Positions 31,134 through 49,850 are shown, counted from the first letter of the stretch. The stretch is DNA of 64,000 nt from Cacajao melanocephalus (GCA_963573385.1 CAUYLG010052150.1:1-64000), one strand, 5' to 3'. The notes: generated by a model not told the origin, from the sequence alone. Made by a program: numbers and translations.

Positions 31134-31382
31134 GGGAGGCCAAGGCGGGTGGATCATGAGGTCAGGAGTTCGAGACCAGCCTGGCCAACATGGTGAAACC
31201 CCATCTCTACTAAAAATACAAAAATTAGCTGAGCATGGTGGTGGGTGCCTGTAATCCCAGCTACTCGGGAGGTGGAGGCAGAGAATTGCTTGAACCTGGG
31301 AGGCGAAGGTTGTAGTGAGCTGAGATCACACCACTGCACTCTAGCCTGGGTGACAGAGCGATACTCCGTCTCAAAAAAAAAA
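31134..31382 (+). mobile_element. Alu, sense, 5'-truncated with exact target-site duplication
   Basis: Starts inside the left arm ('gggaggccaaggcgggtgg'). A 17-bp duplication aagaatacagcctcatt flanks it at 31117 and 31383, proving truncation during insertion. Confidence 0.95.
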
Positions 31383-31399
31383 AAGAATACAGCCTCATT

Positions 31400-32523
31400 T
31401 CAGATATCATGAGCCAAGCTAAATATGTACTATTAATAATTAAATGCATTTATCAAATAATGTCATTAAGCCCTCCATGGAGTCTTTGGCGCACTGTTGG
31501 CATTATTTATATAATACCATGACTTCAAGGCAATTGCCAGCTCTTCTGTCTGTCTTGAAAGATTTATGATATTTGATTTAACTCGAAACCATGGGTCATT
31601 AAAAGTGATTTAACTGTTAGCAAAGTCCTTAGTGTCATGTGTAGGTTCTGAGTGAAGAATCTAATCATGGCATCAAGGGAGAACATTTTTGTCAGGGGAT
31701 TCATGCCTTCCAAAGCCTGTGGTTTGCAGGGAGCTTTAGGAGTGACTCTCACTGCCAACACTTGGCTTGGCTATAATTATCCATTACCGGACTCTTCATC
31801 TAGGGGCTGTATCAAAGTGTTGTTTCCACTTCCTTAACTGCCACTCTCGCCTCATTTGCAGACCTTCTCTGTGTTAAAATAGAAAAAATGGTTTCATCTT
31901 GCAAAACATTCCACTAGGGAGGGGGACACCACTAATCTATTCTTCCCATAAGGTGAGCATATTCAGCTTCTTAAAATTCATCTTCTACCATTTCCCCCCA
32001 CGTATTTCTGTTTCCTTCTGTAAGTAAAACTAGTTGCCAACAGCACAGTTTGGGGCTGTATTTGAAAGAAGGGTGATTTTCCATCCAACTTACCCTGCCA
32101 GTCTGTATGGCAGCCTCGGGTTCACCTGAGTTAATTTAGCTTGACAGTTCAGGAGAAGCACTGATAAGAGAACTAGCAGGAGACAGCAGAGAAGAGGGTC
32201 TGAGTAGAACCAATTACTTGCTTTAATAATTCAGTGTGTTTTGCAGTAATAGGCTACAAAGTAAATAGCACTACACATAAATGCCGTATTTCATTATTTA
32301 TACACTCCAGAAATTGAAGTTTAATTAAGTCACATGCTTGAGACTTTTGAGCGATTAAGGAGACGCTTGTCTCAGGCACCATGGAGAGGAAGCATGGAAG
32401 TTGCTTCTCCCTCCGAGCCTTCTGTGTTATTCTGAATATCATTTTTCATTTGAGTGTGGGGAACACTCAAGCCAGAACAACTGGGGCAACATTTTCCAAA
32501 CTTCACTTGTTCCCACATGGCAT
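31400..32523 (+). other. GXYLT2 intron 1, unique stretch
   Basis: No exon or repeat recognised in about 1.1 kb. Confidence 0.5.
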
Positions 32524-32533
32524 CACAATTCTT

Positions 32534-32832
<299 letters not shown>

Positions 32833-32982
32833 CACAATTCTTATAATATTGCTACACTACCATTACCTGCTTTAAAATTTTTTACAGGTATCCATGTTAT
32901 AAACATAAGTGCACTGATGTATTTATTTAATAACAGCTTTATTGCAGTTTAACTCAAATACCTTTTAAAAGTATACAATTCA

Positions 32983-33295
<313 letters not shown>

Positions 33296-33463
33296 GTATG
33301 CTATTCTGTGGTTTTTAGTTTATTCAAAGAATTGTGCCTCCATCACCACCATCGAATTTCAGAACATTTTCACATTTTCATCACCCCAAAAAGAAACCCT
33401 GTACCCATTAAGCCATTAGTCACTTCCCATTTGCCCCCCCCAGTTACTGACAGCCATTAATCT

Positions 33464-34015
33464 TCTCTTCTCTTTTCTTCCCCCCTCCCTCTCTCTCTCC
33501 CTTCCTTCCTTCCCTCTTTCTTTTCTCCCTTCCTTCCTTCCCTCGCTTTCTTCCCTTTCTTCCCTTTCTTTCCTTTCTCTCTTTCTTTTTTTTTTTTAAG
33601 ACAGAGTCTTGCTATATCGCCCAGGCTGGAGTGCAGTGGTATGATCTTGGCTCACCGCAACCTCCACCCGCTGGGTTCAAGTGATTCTCCTGCCTCAGCC
33701 ACACGAGTAGCTGGAATTGCAGGCACCCACCACCGTGCCCAGATAATTTTTGTATTTTTAGTAGAGATGGGGTTTCTCCGTGTTAGACAGGCTGGTCTCA
33801 AACTTCTGGCCTTATGTGATCCACCCTGCTTGTCCTCCCAAAGTTCTGGGATTGCAGGCATGCACCACCACACCTAGCTAATATTTGTATTTTTAGTAGA
33901 GATGTGGTTTCTCCAAGGTGGGCAGGCTGGTCTCAAATGCTTGATCTCAAGTGATCCACCCACCTCGGCCTCCCAAAGTGATGGGATTACAGGCGTGAGC
34001 CACCGCATCTGGCCT
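33464..34015 (-). mobile_element. Alu, antisense, with expanded pyrimidine tail and extra right arm
   Basis: Target-site duplications cattaatct at 33455 and 34016 bracket the CT-rich tract (33464-33596), a full antisense Alu (33597-33880) and a further partial copy (33881-34015). The tract is thus the degenerate, expanded Alu tail. Confidence 0.88.
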
Positions 34016-34510
34016 CATTAATCTACTTCCTGTTACTGTGGCTTTGCCTATTTTGGACTTTTCATGTATGTGGAATCATAAAATATGTGGCTTTTTACAT
34101 TTCCATGGTGTTCACAGCTTTACTGTTCGCAGGGTTCATTCATGTTGTAGCACGCATTGTATTGTACTTGATTCCTTTTTATTGCCAGTTACTGTTCCAT
34201 TGTATGGCTATACCACATTTGATGTATCCATTCACCAGTTGATGGATGTTTAAGTTGGAGTTTTTGGCTATTGGGAATAATGCTGCTGTTTGAACATTTG
34301 TGTACAACCTTTTATATGGACACGTGTTTTCAATTCTTGTAGGTATATAACTAGGAGAGGAAGTTCTGGATCATATGGTACCTTCTATATTTAACATTCT
34401 CAGGAACTGCCAAACCTTTCCAAAGTGGCAGTACCACTTTCTAATACCACTAGCAACGTTTGAGGGTCCTAGTTTGTCCATATCCTAGGTACATTTATTT
34501 TTGAAAGAAA

Positions 34511-34702
34511 TTTTATATCAGAAAGCCAGAAAGTGTCAGTAATAACATAAATAGAAGGTAATTGTCAAATCAAACACTAAGAACACTAAATGTTGTTCAT
34601 TTCTGGCTTGATATTCTTGCCTACTAAAGGTTCTATTGTCTTTTCAATTGAAAGGGAGGATTAGGCAATATCAGAAAAGTGTTCAAGACATATAAGCAGC
34701 AA
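34511..34702 (+). other. GXYLT2 intron 1, short unique spacer
   Basis: Nothing recognised. Confidence 0.5.
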
Positions 34703-34853
34703 GCTGAGTTGAGTGCAGTGGCTCATGCTTGTAATCCCAATACTTTGGGAGGCTGAGGGGGGAGGATCACTTGAGCCCAGGAGTTCAAGACCAGTCTGGG
34801 AAATATAGTGAGACTCCCTCTGTACAAAAATATAAAAATACAAAAGAGTAAGA
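34703..34853 (+). mobile_element. Alu left monomer, sense
   Basis: 'gagtgcagtggctcatgctt' to 'gactccctctgtacaaaaat', one arm only. Confidence 0.82.
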
Positions 34854-34855
34854 AA

Positions 34856-35768
<913 letters not shown>

Positions 35769-36295
35769 AGTAAATTTGAGAAACTATCAAAATTGCTATT
35801 TTTTTGATAGGATCATATATATTAACCCAGTAATTCCATTTCTGGGAATGTAGTCTTAAGGAAAAGGGGAGAGGTGAGATGTGAGCTCAGATCCCTGGTT
35901 CCTGACCATAGCTGAACTATGGGTGATATGTAATACAAGTGTGTTAATATGCAGACTCCAGAACCTCACCCAAGACCCCTGGAAAAAGAATCCCTGTGGG
36001 TTGGGAGTCTTCAGAATGACAAACACTGCAGATGATTATGATGCATGGCCGGGTAGGGAATCACCTGCCCCACATGGTGTCTGGCATCTCTTCCAGCCAC
36101 AAAACTGGAAGAATGGTCAAGATTTGGGCAAGGGTCATAGCCGTGAGCAACAAGGAAGGAATGGGTCAGTGGACATTTCAAAGGATAAATCAGGTGAATA
36201 TGAGCAAGGCAGGAAGAGTGAAAGTTAATTAGAAACATCTTTTTAGGACCAATGTTATGACTCTCATTTTGACTGCTAAGTTGTAAGTTTGTTTC
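35769..36295 (+). other. GXYLT2 intron 1, mostly unrecognised
   Basis: Begins with an L1-like phrase ('cccagtaattccatttctgg'). A 115-codon open frame at 35881-36228 has no recognisable domain and is not supported as a gene. Confidence 0.45.
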
Positions 36296-36550
36296 AAATT
36301 GGATTAAGGAGGAGGGGATTTATTGGCTTAATAATGAAAGTGCCCAAGATTAGGATTAGGTGCACCTAGATCCAGGCAGTATCACCAGAGATCTGCCCTG
36401 CCATCATCTGGCTCTGCTTTTCCACTGTGATTAGCCGATTCCTGTTCAGGCTTTACCAGCATGGTTACTGGGATCATTGCCATCAGCCCCTGCCTTAGCA
36501 ACAGGTCCTTAAAATTCCTGGACAGCAAATGCTCACTCCAGTCCTCTTTT
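36296..36550 (+). mobile_element. MER-type repeat, second copy of the unnamed family
   Basis: 'ggggatttattggcttaat', 'acctagatccaggcagta' and 'catctggctctgcttttcc' parallel 61280-61590 and 28781-29406. Confidence 0.45.
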
Positions 36551-38440
<1,890 letters not shown>

Positions 38441-38929
38441 CACGAAAGCTCAATATGGTCAAGCTTCTATTTTATTTTGTGATTTTTGTCAATCTTAAAA
38501 GAATAAATGAATCTATTATTTGGATTTATTCTTCCCTGAGTACTAAGATTAAGACTTGTTATCTTTGCAGAAGCCCAATATGGAAAGCTAAACTAGATGG
38601 AGTTGTTCTGTTTGGGGGCAGGCGAGGGTGTTCATATTTAAGATACCTACGTGATTGCCTTTATGTTGTTAGTCTGTTTGAATCACGCACATATCCCTAT
38701 ATATTGGGCATAATTTTAAACAAATGAGTTTGCATTAAATCTCTTTTGTAGCATATTTCAGCTAGTGTCTTGACTGATTTTTAGAAACTGACTGTCATTT
38801 TAGCATTATCTGTAACATCTCCTTCACACCTCTTTACATGTTAATTAGGAGGTGGCCTTAATGGCGAACATGAAAACCCACCCATGAAGCCAAGGAAGAG
38901 ACCAGGCATGTGAGTCTTGCCAGTGGGGG
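38441..38929 (+). other. GXYLT2 intron 1, AT-rich, unrecognised
   Basis: No exon or repeat family I can name. Confidence 0.5.
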
Positions 38930-39365
38930 TCCTTACATTCTTCAAGCAGACCCCTGATTTAGTACCTTTGTTCTGCTGTCCTCGCCGCATGGCCTGCTCC
39001 TCCCCAAGATGGGCACATGGCTCACTACCTCCCCTCCTGCAGGTCATTTGCAGAGCTCACCTTAGTGAGGCCTTTTTGAACGTGGTACTGTCAGGAATAT
39101 ACTGCCCCAGCCCGCCAGCCACACCTGGTACCCCCATCCTGCTCCACTATGTATTCCTTTCATAGTACTCATCACTGTCTAGCTTTCTATATAAGTTATT
39201 TAGTTACCATCTGCTTTGACTATTGTTTCTGTGTTTCCCTTATTCCCCACAGAATGTAAGTTTTTCCAGTTCAGGTGTCTTTGTTTTGTTCACTGCTGTC
39301 TTCATAGAATAATGCCTACACAAAATAGTATTTAGTAAAGATTTGTTGATTAATAAATGGGCTGG
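38930..39365 (+). mobile_element. L2 LINE 3' end, sense
   Basis: 'cacatggctcactacctccc', 'tgaggcctttttgaacg', 'ccccacagaatgtaagtttt' and 'aagatttgttgattaataaa' are L2 3'-end landmarks. Confidence 0.78.
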
Positions 39366-41034
39366 AGTTAGCAAGGAAAAGAGGGCAGAGAAAAGCATTT
39401 CTGAGAGAAAGAGAGATAGAAAATGTATGTGCCAAGACCTGGAGCCAACACAGCATGGTCTCATGCACTGGAAGTGAAACAGAGTATGACTGTGATTATG
39501 AATGGCTGTCTCTCCAGGTTGGGGTGCTGAGGCAGTTGTGAGAGATATAAGTAGGAGCCATAGTCAGCAGCTTGGACTTACCTTGGGGGCAGTGGGGAGC
39601 TGTTGCATGATTTTAATCAAGAGAATAACACAATCCTATTTGCATTTTAGAAGAACATCACCCTGGTACCAACCAGGAGAAAGCATAGGCTGGGGGTTAA
39701 AGATAACATTGGAGACAGGTGGACCACCCAGAGGGCTTTCTCCGTGATCCAAGGGAAGGGAGATGGTGGCCTCACCAGATAATGGCAGGGAGAATGGAGA
39801 GAAGTGGACAATTTCCAGAGATACTTGGGATGTCTCTACTGTCTTTTCCTGTGATTCCCGAAGTAAATGGAATCCAAGTAACTCTCTGCATCTGGTCTTA
39901 GCTGAGCCATGCGGCCATGCTTCTACTAAGCATGCTCATAAGTAATCAAATTGGGAAGCTTTCCAAAATGCTCCACCCACATCTTCAACTTTCCTCCTGG
40001 TGAAAGAAATCTGGAGCAAGACTGTCATTATTCAACCATGCAGTGAATAATGGAGCAGCAAGCTGATTGAACTCGAAGTTTTTGGAAGGAAGGTAGCATT
40101 TGACATCCAAGTTCCCCTGGTCTCCAAATCTTTTGTGCAAGTAAATTAGTTTCATTTGTCTCAGGGCACCTTTTCCAGGCCAACTTCTTCCAACTTGCCT
40201 GCAAATGTTTCTCAGTGGTGTGTTTGAGGCTTGGCTGTATCCTCTCGTCTGGAACAAATATTTTATTACTAGGAAATAGCTGGATGATGATTCTGGACCC
40301 TTGGACCCTATCCCTCTGTCAGCTGTTGACTCAGTATATGATACCTTGATCATTTTCAGTTTTTAACCTGCCGCCTTTCCTGGCTGTTTCTCATTAATGT
40401 GAATTTCATACTGGAAGGTGAATTTCATACCACCACCTCACCAGTATTGGCGAGACGGTCAGGATTAACACCTGAGATGTAGTCAGGGCACATGTGTTGT
40501 TTTCTTTGCTCACCTCCCAGACATGCATGACTTTCTTTGGTCCAGTGGTCATGCATTCCACCCCAACCTAAAAACATCCAGATGATGGGAATATCCTGTT
40601 GCTCGTTTCACATGGGAAAGCCACAACTTACCCTCCTCTTGTTCAAGTTGCATTCAAATCTAATTTTCATGGCCTGTGCGAGTGGGAGTTCCACAGCCCT
40701 TGTGTCAGCTGTCGATGTTTAGCAATACTATTTCCAAACATGGGCCAGTAGGCAGCCAGCAGGCACTAGACAGCTGAGTGCTGGCAGAAAAAGCCTCAGA
40801 CACCTATAGCAGTCCAAACAGTGACTCATCCTGCTATTGCCAGGATAAATATAGGAATAAACGGTATTTTTCTCCAAGCAGGAAGAATTGTCAAAATGCT
40901 TATCACTGTATAAAGTATAACAGATTGTGCCTGATCATGTTTTGAAATGTTCTAACCATTCACTAGCTGGTTTTTTGTTGTTTTTACTTTTTTTTATTTC
41001 AGTAATAGCTTTAACTTGTTTTCCTTCTTTCTAG
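39366..41034 (+). other. GXYLT2 intron 1, 3' part
   Basis: 39500-39830 resembles an old mammalian repeat also hinted at near 57250-57950 ('gcattttagaagaacatcac'). The rest is unique. The intron ends in a pyrimidine-rich acceptor, tgttttccttctttctag, at 41034. Confidence 0.6.
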
Positions 41035-41227
41035 GAGGCCTGGAGAACCCAGGAGTTTCCAAGCTGTGCTGCCACCTGAGCTCTGGATCCACCTGGCTGT
41101 GGTGGCCTGTGGCAGTCGGCTGGAGGAGACGCTGGTCATGCTGAAATCAGCTGTGCTCTTTAGCCACAGGAAGATCCAATTCCACATCTTCACTGAAGAC
41201 TCTCTGAAGCCCGAGTTTGATAAGCAG
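41035..41227 (+). CDS. GXYLT2: GXYLT2 coding exon 2: start of the GT8 catalytic domain
   Basis: 193 nt: one base completing the split Arg codon, then 64 codons (residues 93-156), from [17 protein letters not shown] to [10 protein letters not shown]. The stretch [20 protein letters not shown] is the first beta strand and helix of the nucleotide-sugar fold, and FHIFTED is the second strand; these are typical of GXYLT/GT8 enzymes. The acceptor is tttctag|g and the donor cag|gtgaat, ending at phase 0. Ser follows ACG where I recall Asn in human; this is from memory and unverified. The frame would run on only a short way into the intron, supporting real splicing here. Confidence 0.96.
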
Positions 41228-41424
41228 GTGAATTTGCAGAAATCAAGGCACAGTGTTTTACTGAGTACAAACAGACTACACTTTAGCAACTGCATATTCT
41301 GTTGACTAATGTATTTTGCTGCATGTTCAATTGTGTGACCTTGAACACTTGACTCTGAGCCTTACTTTTTGGTAATACAGGGATAATTATACTTACCTCA
41401 TAGAGATATGGTGAGAATTGAATG
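41228..41424 (+). other. GXYLT2 intron 2, 5' end
   Basis: The donor gtgaatttgc is at 41228; unique sequence follows. Confidence 0.7.
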
Positions 41425-42799
<1,375 letters not shown>

Positions 42800-42985
42800 G
42801 AATATACTGCATTTATCAAGGGTTTATGATTTATGAGTTTATCTCATTTAATCCTCATAATCTTCAAAGGTAACCTTTGAAGAAGGTAATTATCATGTCC
42901 CAATTTTATAGACTGAGATCACTGAGCCTAGAGAACTTTAGCAATTTGCTCATCAGGGTTCAGGTCAAGTGTATTGGCTCAACCT
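42800..42985 (-). mobile_element. MIR, antisense
   Basis: 'gagtttatctcatttaatcc' and 'ccaattttatagactgagat'. A small inverted repeat, cttcaaagg-taa-cctttgaag, lies within it near 42862. Confidence 0.72.
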
Positions 42986-43029
42986 TCCATGGAATTAATC
43001 GCTATACCATACCACTTCCTGAACTAGTA

Positions 43030-43150
43030 GACAGAAGACTCAAATTCAAAACTCATCTGCGCTATGCACTTGCTATATGACCTTGGGGAAGTCTTTTGGC
43101 CTTTTGAGCCTCAGTTTCTCCATCTGCTACGTGAGGCTAGCAGGTTTGAT
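43030..43150 (+). mobile_element. MIR fragment, sense
   Basis: 'atatgaccttggggaagtc' and 'gcctcagtttctccatctg' are the MIR core. Confidence 0.8.
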
Positions 43151-43672
43151 AAAAGAGATGGTAGATCTGTAATCTGGATAGGTCAGGTCAGACTGCAGTA
43201 GCAACTCCCCCAAAACCCAGACACCTTTCATGTGCCTGCAGCTTGTCTTCCAGGGTACAGAGCCTCCATTCTGCACAGCCTCTTAGGTTTGGGATGGAAG
43301 TAGACTTAGACTATTCATGTGTTAGCTACACTTTCCAGAGCATTTGACATCTGTAGTTCCTGGGATGCCATGGCAGGAAAGAGACTAGACAGTCATAACC
43401 CCGCCTTTCATTCCCTCAGTGTGGCAGTGACACAGGTTTTTCCATGCATGTTGAACTGGCTAGAAGTAGTCACAAGCCCGTCCAACTGCAGGGGGCTGAG
43501 AGGTGCTCTATGGCAGAAAGAAGGGAAGCTGGCTATGTGCAGACACTAGTCATGTCTTGTACAATATCCATCTACTTAGTATTTATTGAGTACCTGCTGC
43601 ATGCTAAAAAGCAAGGGTGTGGGGATGGAGCAGAACAAAATACAGACTTGGACTTTAAAAGGGGAAAGGAAG
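43151..43672 (+). other. GXYLT2 intron 2, unique stretch
   Basis: No exon; a short old-repeat phrase 'ttattgagtacctgctgcat' at about 43582. Confidence 0.5.
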
Positions 43673-43980
43673 GGCCAGGCATGGTGGCTCACGCCTGTAA
43701 TCCAAGCACTTTGGGAAGCTGAGGCAGGCGGATCACCTGAGGTTAGGAGTTCAAGACCAGCCTGGTCAACATGGTAAAACCACATCTCTACTAAAAATAC
43801 AAAAATTAGCTGGGCGTCGTGGAGGATGCTTGTAGTCCCAGATACTTGGGAGGCTAAGGCATGAGAATTGCTCAAACTGGGAGGCGGAGGTTGTAGTGAG
43901 CTGAGATCATGCTGTTGTACTCCATCCTGGATGACAGAGCAAGACTCTGTCTCTAAATAAATAAATAAATAAGTAAATAA
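43673..43980 (+). mobile_element. Alu, sense, (aaat)n tail
   Basis: Full-length, ggccaggcatggtggctca to taaataaataaataagtaaa. Confidence 0.93.
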
Positions 43981-44637
43981 GGGAAGGGAAGACAGATGGA
44001 CACATGTACATGTAACCATATCTATTTAGCAGGTTGTACTTTGCAAGGAGGCCCCCAGTGGTCCCACCACCTGTTATTCACAGCCTGGTATACTTCCCTC
44101 CTACACTGACTGTCCCAGGGTCCTTTGTGTGACTAATAAGACAGGGCCGAAGGGACGGTATGTCACTTCTGAGATTAGGTTACAAAAGGCACTTCACCTT
44201 GCATCTTGGATCAGTGGGTCTGGGGGAAGACAGCTACCATGTCAGAGTAGCCCTCTGGAGAGGCCTGCATGGTCAGGCATGAAGGCCCCTTGCCAGCACT
44301 GGTGTGTGAGCTGGGAAATCCTCCAGCCCCATCAAGCCTTCAGATGACCATAGCCCTGTAATCTCATGAGAGGCCCTGAGACAGAACAACCCAGCTCCTA
44401 CATTCTCAATCCTAAGAAACTATGTAAGATCATAAATGTTTGTGGTTTTATTTACTTTTATTTTTATTATTTGAGACAGGGGGTTTCACTCTGTTGCTCA
44501 TTACAGTGGCTCACTGCAGCCTTGAACACCTGGGCTCAAGCAATCCTCCCGCCTCAACATCCCCCAAGTAGCTGGGACTATAGCCGTGTGCCTCTATGCC
44601 TGGCTAATAATTATATATATATGTTATACTTATATAT

Positions 44638-44815
44638 AGCCGGGCATGATGGCGCACGCTTGTAGTCCTAGCTACTGAGGAGTCTGAGGCATGAAACTCA
44701 CTTAAACCCAGGAGGCAAAGGTTGCAGTGAGCCAAGGTTACACCACTGCACTCCAGCCTGAGTGACAGAACAAGACTCTGTCTCAGAAAAATAAAAAATC
44801 AAAATAATAAAAAAT
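44638..44815 (+). mobile_element. Alu right part, sense
   Basis: 'agccgggcatgatggcgcac' to 'gactctgtctcagaaaaat'; 5' part missing. Confidence 0.82.
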
Positions 44816-44823
44816 ATACATAG

Positions 44824-45113
<290 letters not shown>

Positions 45114-45420
45114 CTGGTTAATATTTTATTTTTTGTAGAGATGGGGTCTCCCTATGTTGCCCAGGCTAGTTTTGAACTCTGGGCGTAAGTGATCCTCCTG
45201 CCTTAGCCTCCCAAAGTACTGGGATTATAGGCATATGCCACCACGCCTAACCTATTTGTGGTTTTACGCTACTAAGTTTTGGGGTAATTTGTTATAAGGC
45301 AACAGTTAATATATTACATATACATATGTACATACATTTACAAACATGTCTGTATGTATAAAATACAGTATGCCAAATGTAATGCTGTGTGACATAAAAA
45401 GGATACAGCTTCTACCTGGC

Positions 45421-45709
45421 TTTTTTTTTTTTGAGACAGTCTCGCACTATCGCCTGGGCTGGAGTGCAATGGCGCGCTCTTGGCTCACTGCAACCTCTGC
45501 CTCCCTAGTTCATGCAATTCTCCTACCTCAGCCTCCTGAGTAGCTGGGATTACAGGTGCACACCACCACATGGCTAATTTTTTGTATTTTTACTAGAGAT
45601 GGGGTTTCACTATGTTGGCCAGACTGGTCTCAAACTCCTGACCTCGTGATCTGCTTGCCTCAGCCTCCCCAAGTGCTAGGATTACAGGCGTGAGCCACCT
45701 TGCCTGGCC
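45421..45709 (-). mobile_element. Alu, antisense
   Basis: Full-length, 12-T tail, ending 'gccaccttgcctggcc'; inserted near the next MLT1. Confidence 0.92.
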
Positions 45710-45712
45710 CTG

Positions 45713-46000
45713 CCTGGCTCTTTGTGGGGATGCCTGCCCCTGAAAAGAACCGAGGCCTCCAGCCAACAGCCAGCCCTGCCGTCTAGACATGTGAGTGAAC
45801 ACAGTTTTGGAAGATTCCAGCCGCCAGCCTTCAAGGCTTCCAGCTGAGGCCCCAGACACTGGAGCAGAGTCAACCTGCCCTCCTGTGCCTTGTCTGAATT
45901 CCTGATCCATGAAATCTGTGAGCATAATAAATGATTATTTTATGACACTAAGTTTTGGGGTAATTTTTTGAGCCATAGGAACTGGAACATTATAAATTAG
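45713..46000 (+). mobile_element. MLT1-type LTR 3' part, sense
   Basis: 'ggaagattccagccgccag', 'gagcataataaatgattatt' and 'gacactaagttttggggt' mark the LTR 3' half. Confidence 0.75.
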
Positions 46001-46169
46001 GAGCTAAATTGTATGGGAAAATTATTGCAGATACTTGTGAAGTTGTGCTAGCTGTTGAGTTGTCCTGATGACTTTATCCCTTTGATGGTTCATTTCCTCA
46101 GGTTTTTATTAAACCAGTGAAGCTCATCTAATGAAGGAAATTATGATAGGGTGTTAAAAACTAGGCAGG

Positions 46170-46490
46170 GGCTGGGCATGGTGGCTCATGGCTGTAATCC
46201 CAGCATTTTGGGAGGCCAAGGCCAGTGGATCACCTGAGGTCCGGAGTTTGAGACCAGCCTGACCAACATGCCAAAACCCCATCTCTACTAAAAATATAAA
46301 AATTAGCCAGGCATGGTGGTGCACCCTTGTAGTCCCAGCTACTCTGGGGTCTGAGACATGAGAATCACTTGAACCCAGGACGCGGAGGTTGCAGTGAGCC
46401 AAGATTATGCCTCTGCACTCCAGCCTGGGTGACAGAGCAAGACTCTCTCTCAAAAAATAAATAAATAAATAAAAATAATTTAAAAAAAAA
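46170..46490 (+). mobile_element. Alu, sense
   Basis: Full-length; flanks aaaaactaggcaggg and aaaacctaggcaggg are its target-site duplication. Confidence 0.94.
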
Positions 46491-46755
46491 CCTAGGCAGG
46501 GCATATACTACCATCACTTTCTTGTCCATGCAGGGATTATGTTACCAGTTTAGATGCATACCACCTTTCCCTACGTAAGCCATAGAACTTCTCTCAGCCT
46601 CGGTTTATCATCTGTGTCGTGGGACAAATGATACCCTGCTTATTGCAGATTGCAGAGGTGAAGCCAAATCAGATAAAGAATTTTTTTTAATCCCACAAAG
46701 ATTCTTTGGAACATCTCCTATATGTTAGGCACTTGTTAGTTCTAAATAAATAGTG

Positions 46756-48124
<1,369 letters not shown>

Positions 48125-48404
48125 GGCCAGGCGCGGTGGCTCATGCCTGTAATCCCAGCACTTTGGGTGGCTGAGGTGGGCTGAGGTCAGGAATTTGAGA
48201 CCAGCCTGGCCAACATGGTGAAACCCCATCTCTACTAAAAATACAAAAATTAGCTGGGTGTGGTGGTGCATGCCTGTAATCCCAGCTATTTAGGAAGCTG
48301 AGGCATAAGAATCACTTGAACCCAGGAGGTGGAGGTTGCATGAGCCAAGATGGCACCACTATACTCCAGCTTGGATGACAGACTGAGACTCTGTCTTTAA
48401 AAAA
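48125..48404 (+). mobile_element. Alu, sense, small internal deletion
   Basis: ggccaggcgcggtggctca; the 'gatcacctgag' box is missing after 'ctgaggtgggctgaggtcag'. Confidence 0.92.
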
Positions 48405-48513
48405 AGACCCTGAATTCGTTTTATTGCAGGCAACCTAGCATCCTGAGAGTAACACAAAGTAACTAAAAAAGGGGGAGGAGGGTTTTTTTTTCCTTTGAAG
48501 AAAAAGAAGAGCA

Positions 48514-48804
48514 GCTGGGCACGGTGGCTCATGCCTGTAATCCCAGCACTTTGGGAGGCGAGGCGGGCAGATCACAAGGTCAAGAGATCAAGACCATCCT
48601 GACCAACATGGTGAAACTCCATCTCTACTAAAAAAAAAAAAAAATTAGCTAGGCGTGGTGGCGTGCGCCTATAGTCCCAGTTACTTAAGAGGCTGAGGTG
48701 GAAAAATCTCTTGAACCAGGAGGCAGAGGTTGCAGTGAGCCAAGATTGCACCACTGCACTCCAGCCTGGTGTCAGAGTGAGAATCCATCTTAAAAAAAAA
48801 AAAG
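48514..48804 (+). mobile_element. Alu, sense
   Basis: gctgggcacggtggctca, A-rich middle extended to 14 A, short A tail. Confidence 0.92.
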
Positions 48805-49080
48805 CACCAAAGGGCTGCTTTTGAATAGTACCACATGCTTTTACAGGAAAGGGACCTTGCTTCTTCATTATTCGTATTCATTTTTTTTTTTTTTTGAGGA
48901 TTTAGGAAAAATAGCCCAGAGAAAGAGATAAGGTATTCTTTAGTAGTTTAAAGACATATACAATTGGAATTAGATTTCTTCCATGTTGTTCTGCAGGACA
49001 AAACCAGAAGTGATGAGAGGGAAGTCTCAGGCAGCTGGTTCTAATTCCATGCAAGGAGCCCTTTTTAAAGGTATTGGAGG

Positions 49081-49377
49081 GGCCGGGTGCAGTGGCTCAC
49101 ACCTGTAATCCCAGCACTTTGAGAGTCCGAGGTGAGCAGATCACCTGAGGTTGGGAGTTTGAGACCAGCCTGGCCAACACAGTGAAACCCCATCTCTATT
49201 AAAAATACAAAAATTTGCTGGGCTGTGGTGGTGTATGCCTGTAGTCCCAGCTACTCAGGAGGCTGAGGCAAGAGAATTGCTTGAACCTGGGAGGCGGATG
49301 TTGCAGTGAGCCGAGATTGTGCTACTGCACCCCAGCATGGGCAACAGAGGGAGACCCTGTCTCGGGGGGAAAAACAA
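49081..49377 (+). mobile_element. Alu, sense
   Basis: ggccgggtgcagtggctca; the tail is replaced by 'gggggg' then aaaa. Confidence 0.92.
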
Positions 49378-49499
49378 AGGTATTGGGTTTCTCATTACTG
49401 GAGAAGCAAACTGAGGCTGGCCCAGCACTTTCAGGGACATCCATGGAGGACTCGGGAAAGGGAAGGGCTGCACTTCACTGCCATTGTGTGGTCCTTGTC

Positions 49500-49850
49500 T
49501 TACCTTCGTGGTCGTTATTAGAGGTTTCCTCCTTTCAGATGCATGGCCATTTGGCACCTCCCTGACTCTGCTGAAGTTGGATGTGATTGTGTGATTTGCT
49601 TTGGCCAGTGAAATGTGGTGATAGTGATGAGTGTCACTTTTAACATAAAATATGTCACTTCCTGGTGGAAACGTAAGATCTAGTGTGTGTTTTGTCACAC
49701 TTCCTTCTCTTGCATCTGTGTTTGCTGATGTGAGTTGAGACGGAGCCTCCATGAGTCTGGCTCCTGAGTGAGAATATTGAGCACAGCCCCTTGCCACTGA
49801 AGATGTAGCAGGAGCAAGAAACAAACTTTAGGAAACAAGCAAACAAAAAA
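49500..49850 (+). mobile_element. MLT1-type LTR, sense
   Basis: 'gatttgctttggccagtgaa', 'gtgtcacttttaacataaa' and 'agtctggctcctgagtgag' are MLT1 landmarks. Confidence 0.7.

Noticed and set aside
35881..36228. A 115-codon + strand frame in intron 1
   Set aside because: No domain, no splice or promoter support, and overlapping frames of similar length on both strands.
43319..43722. Small frames in intron 2 between MIR and Alu
   Set aside because: No recognisable protein and part of the frame runs into an Alu.
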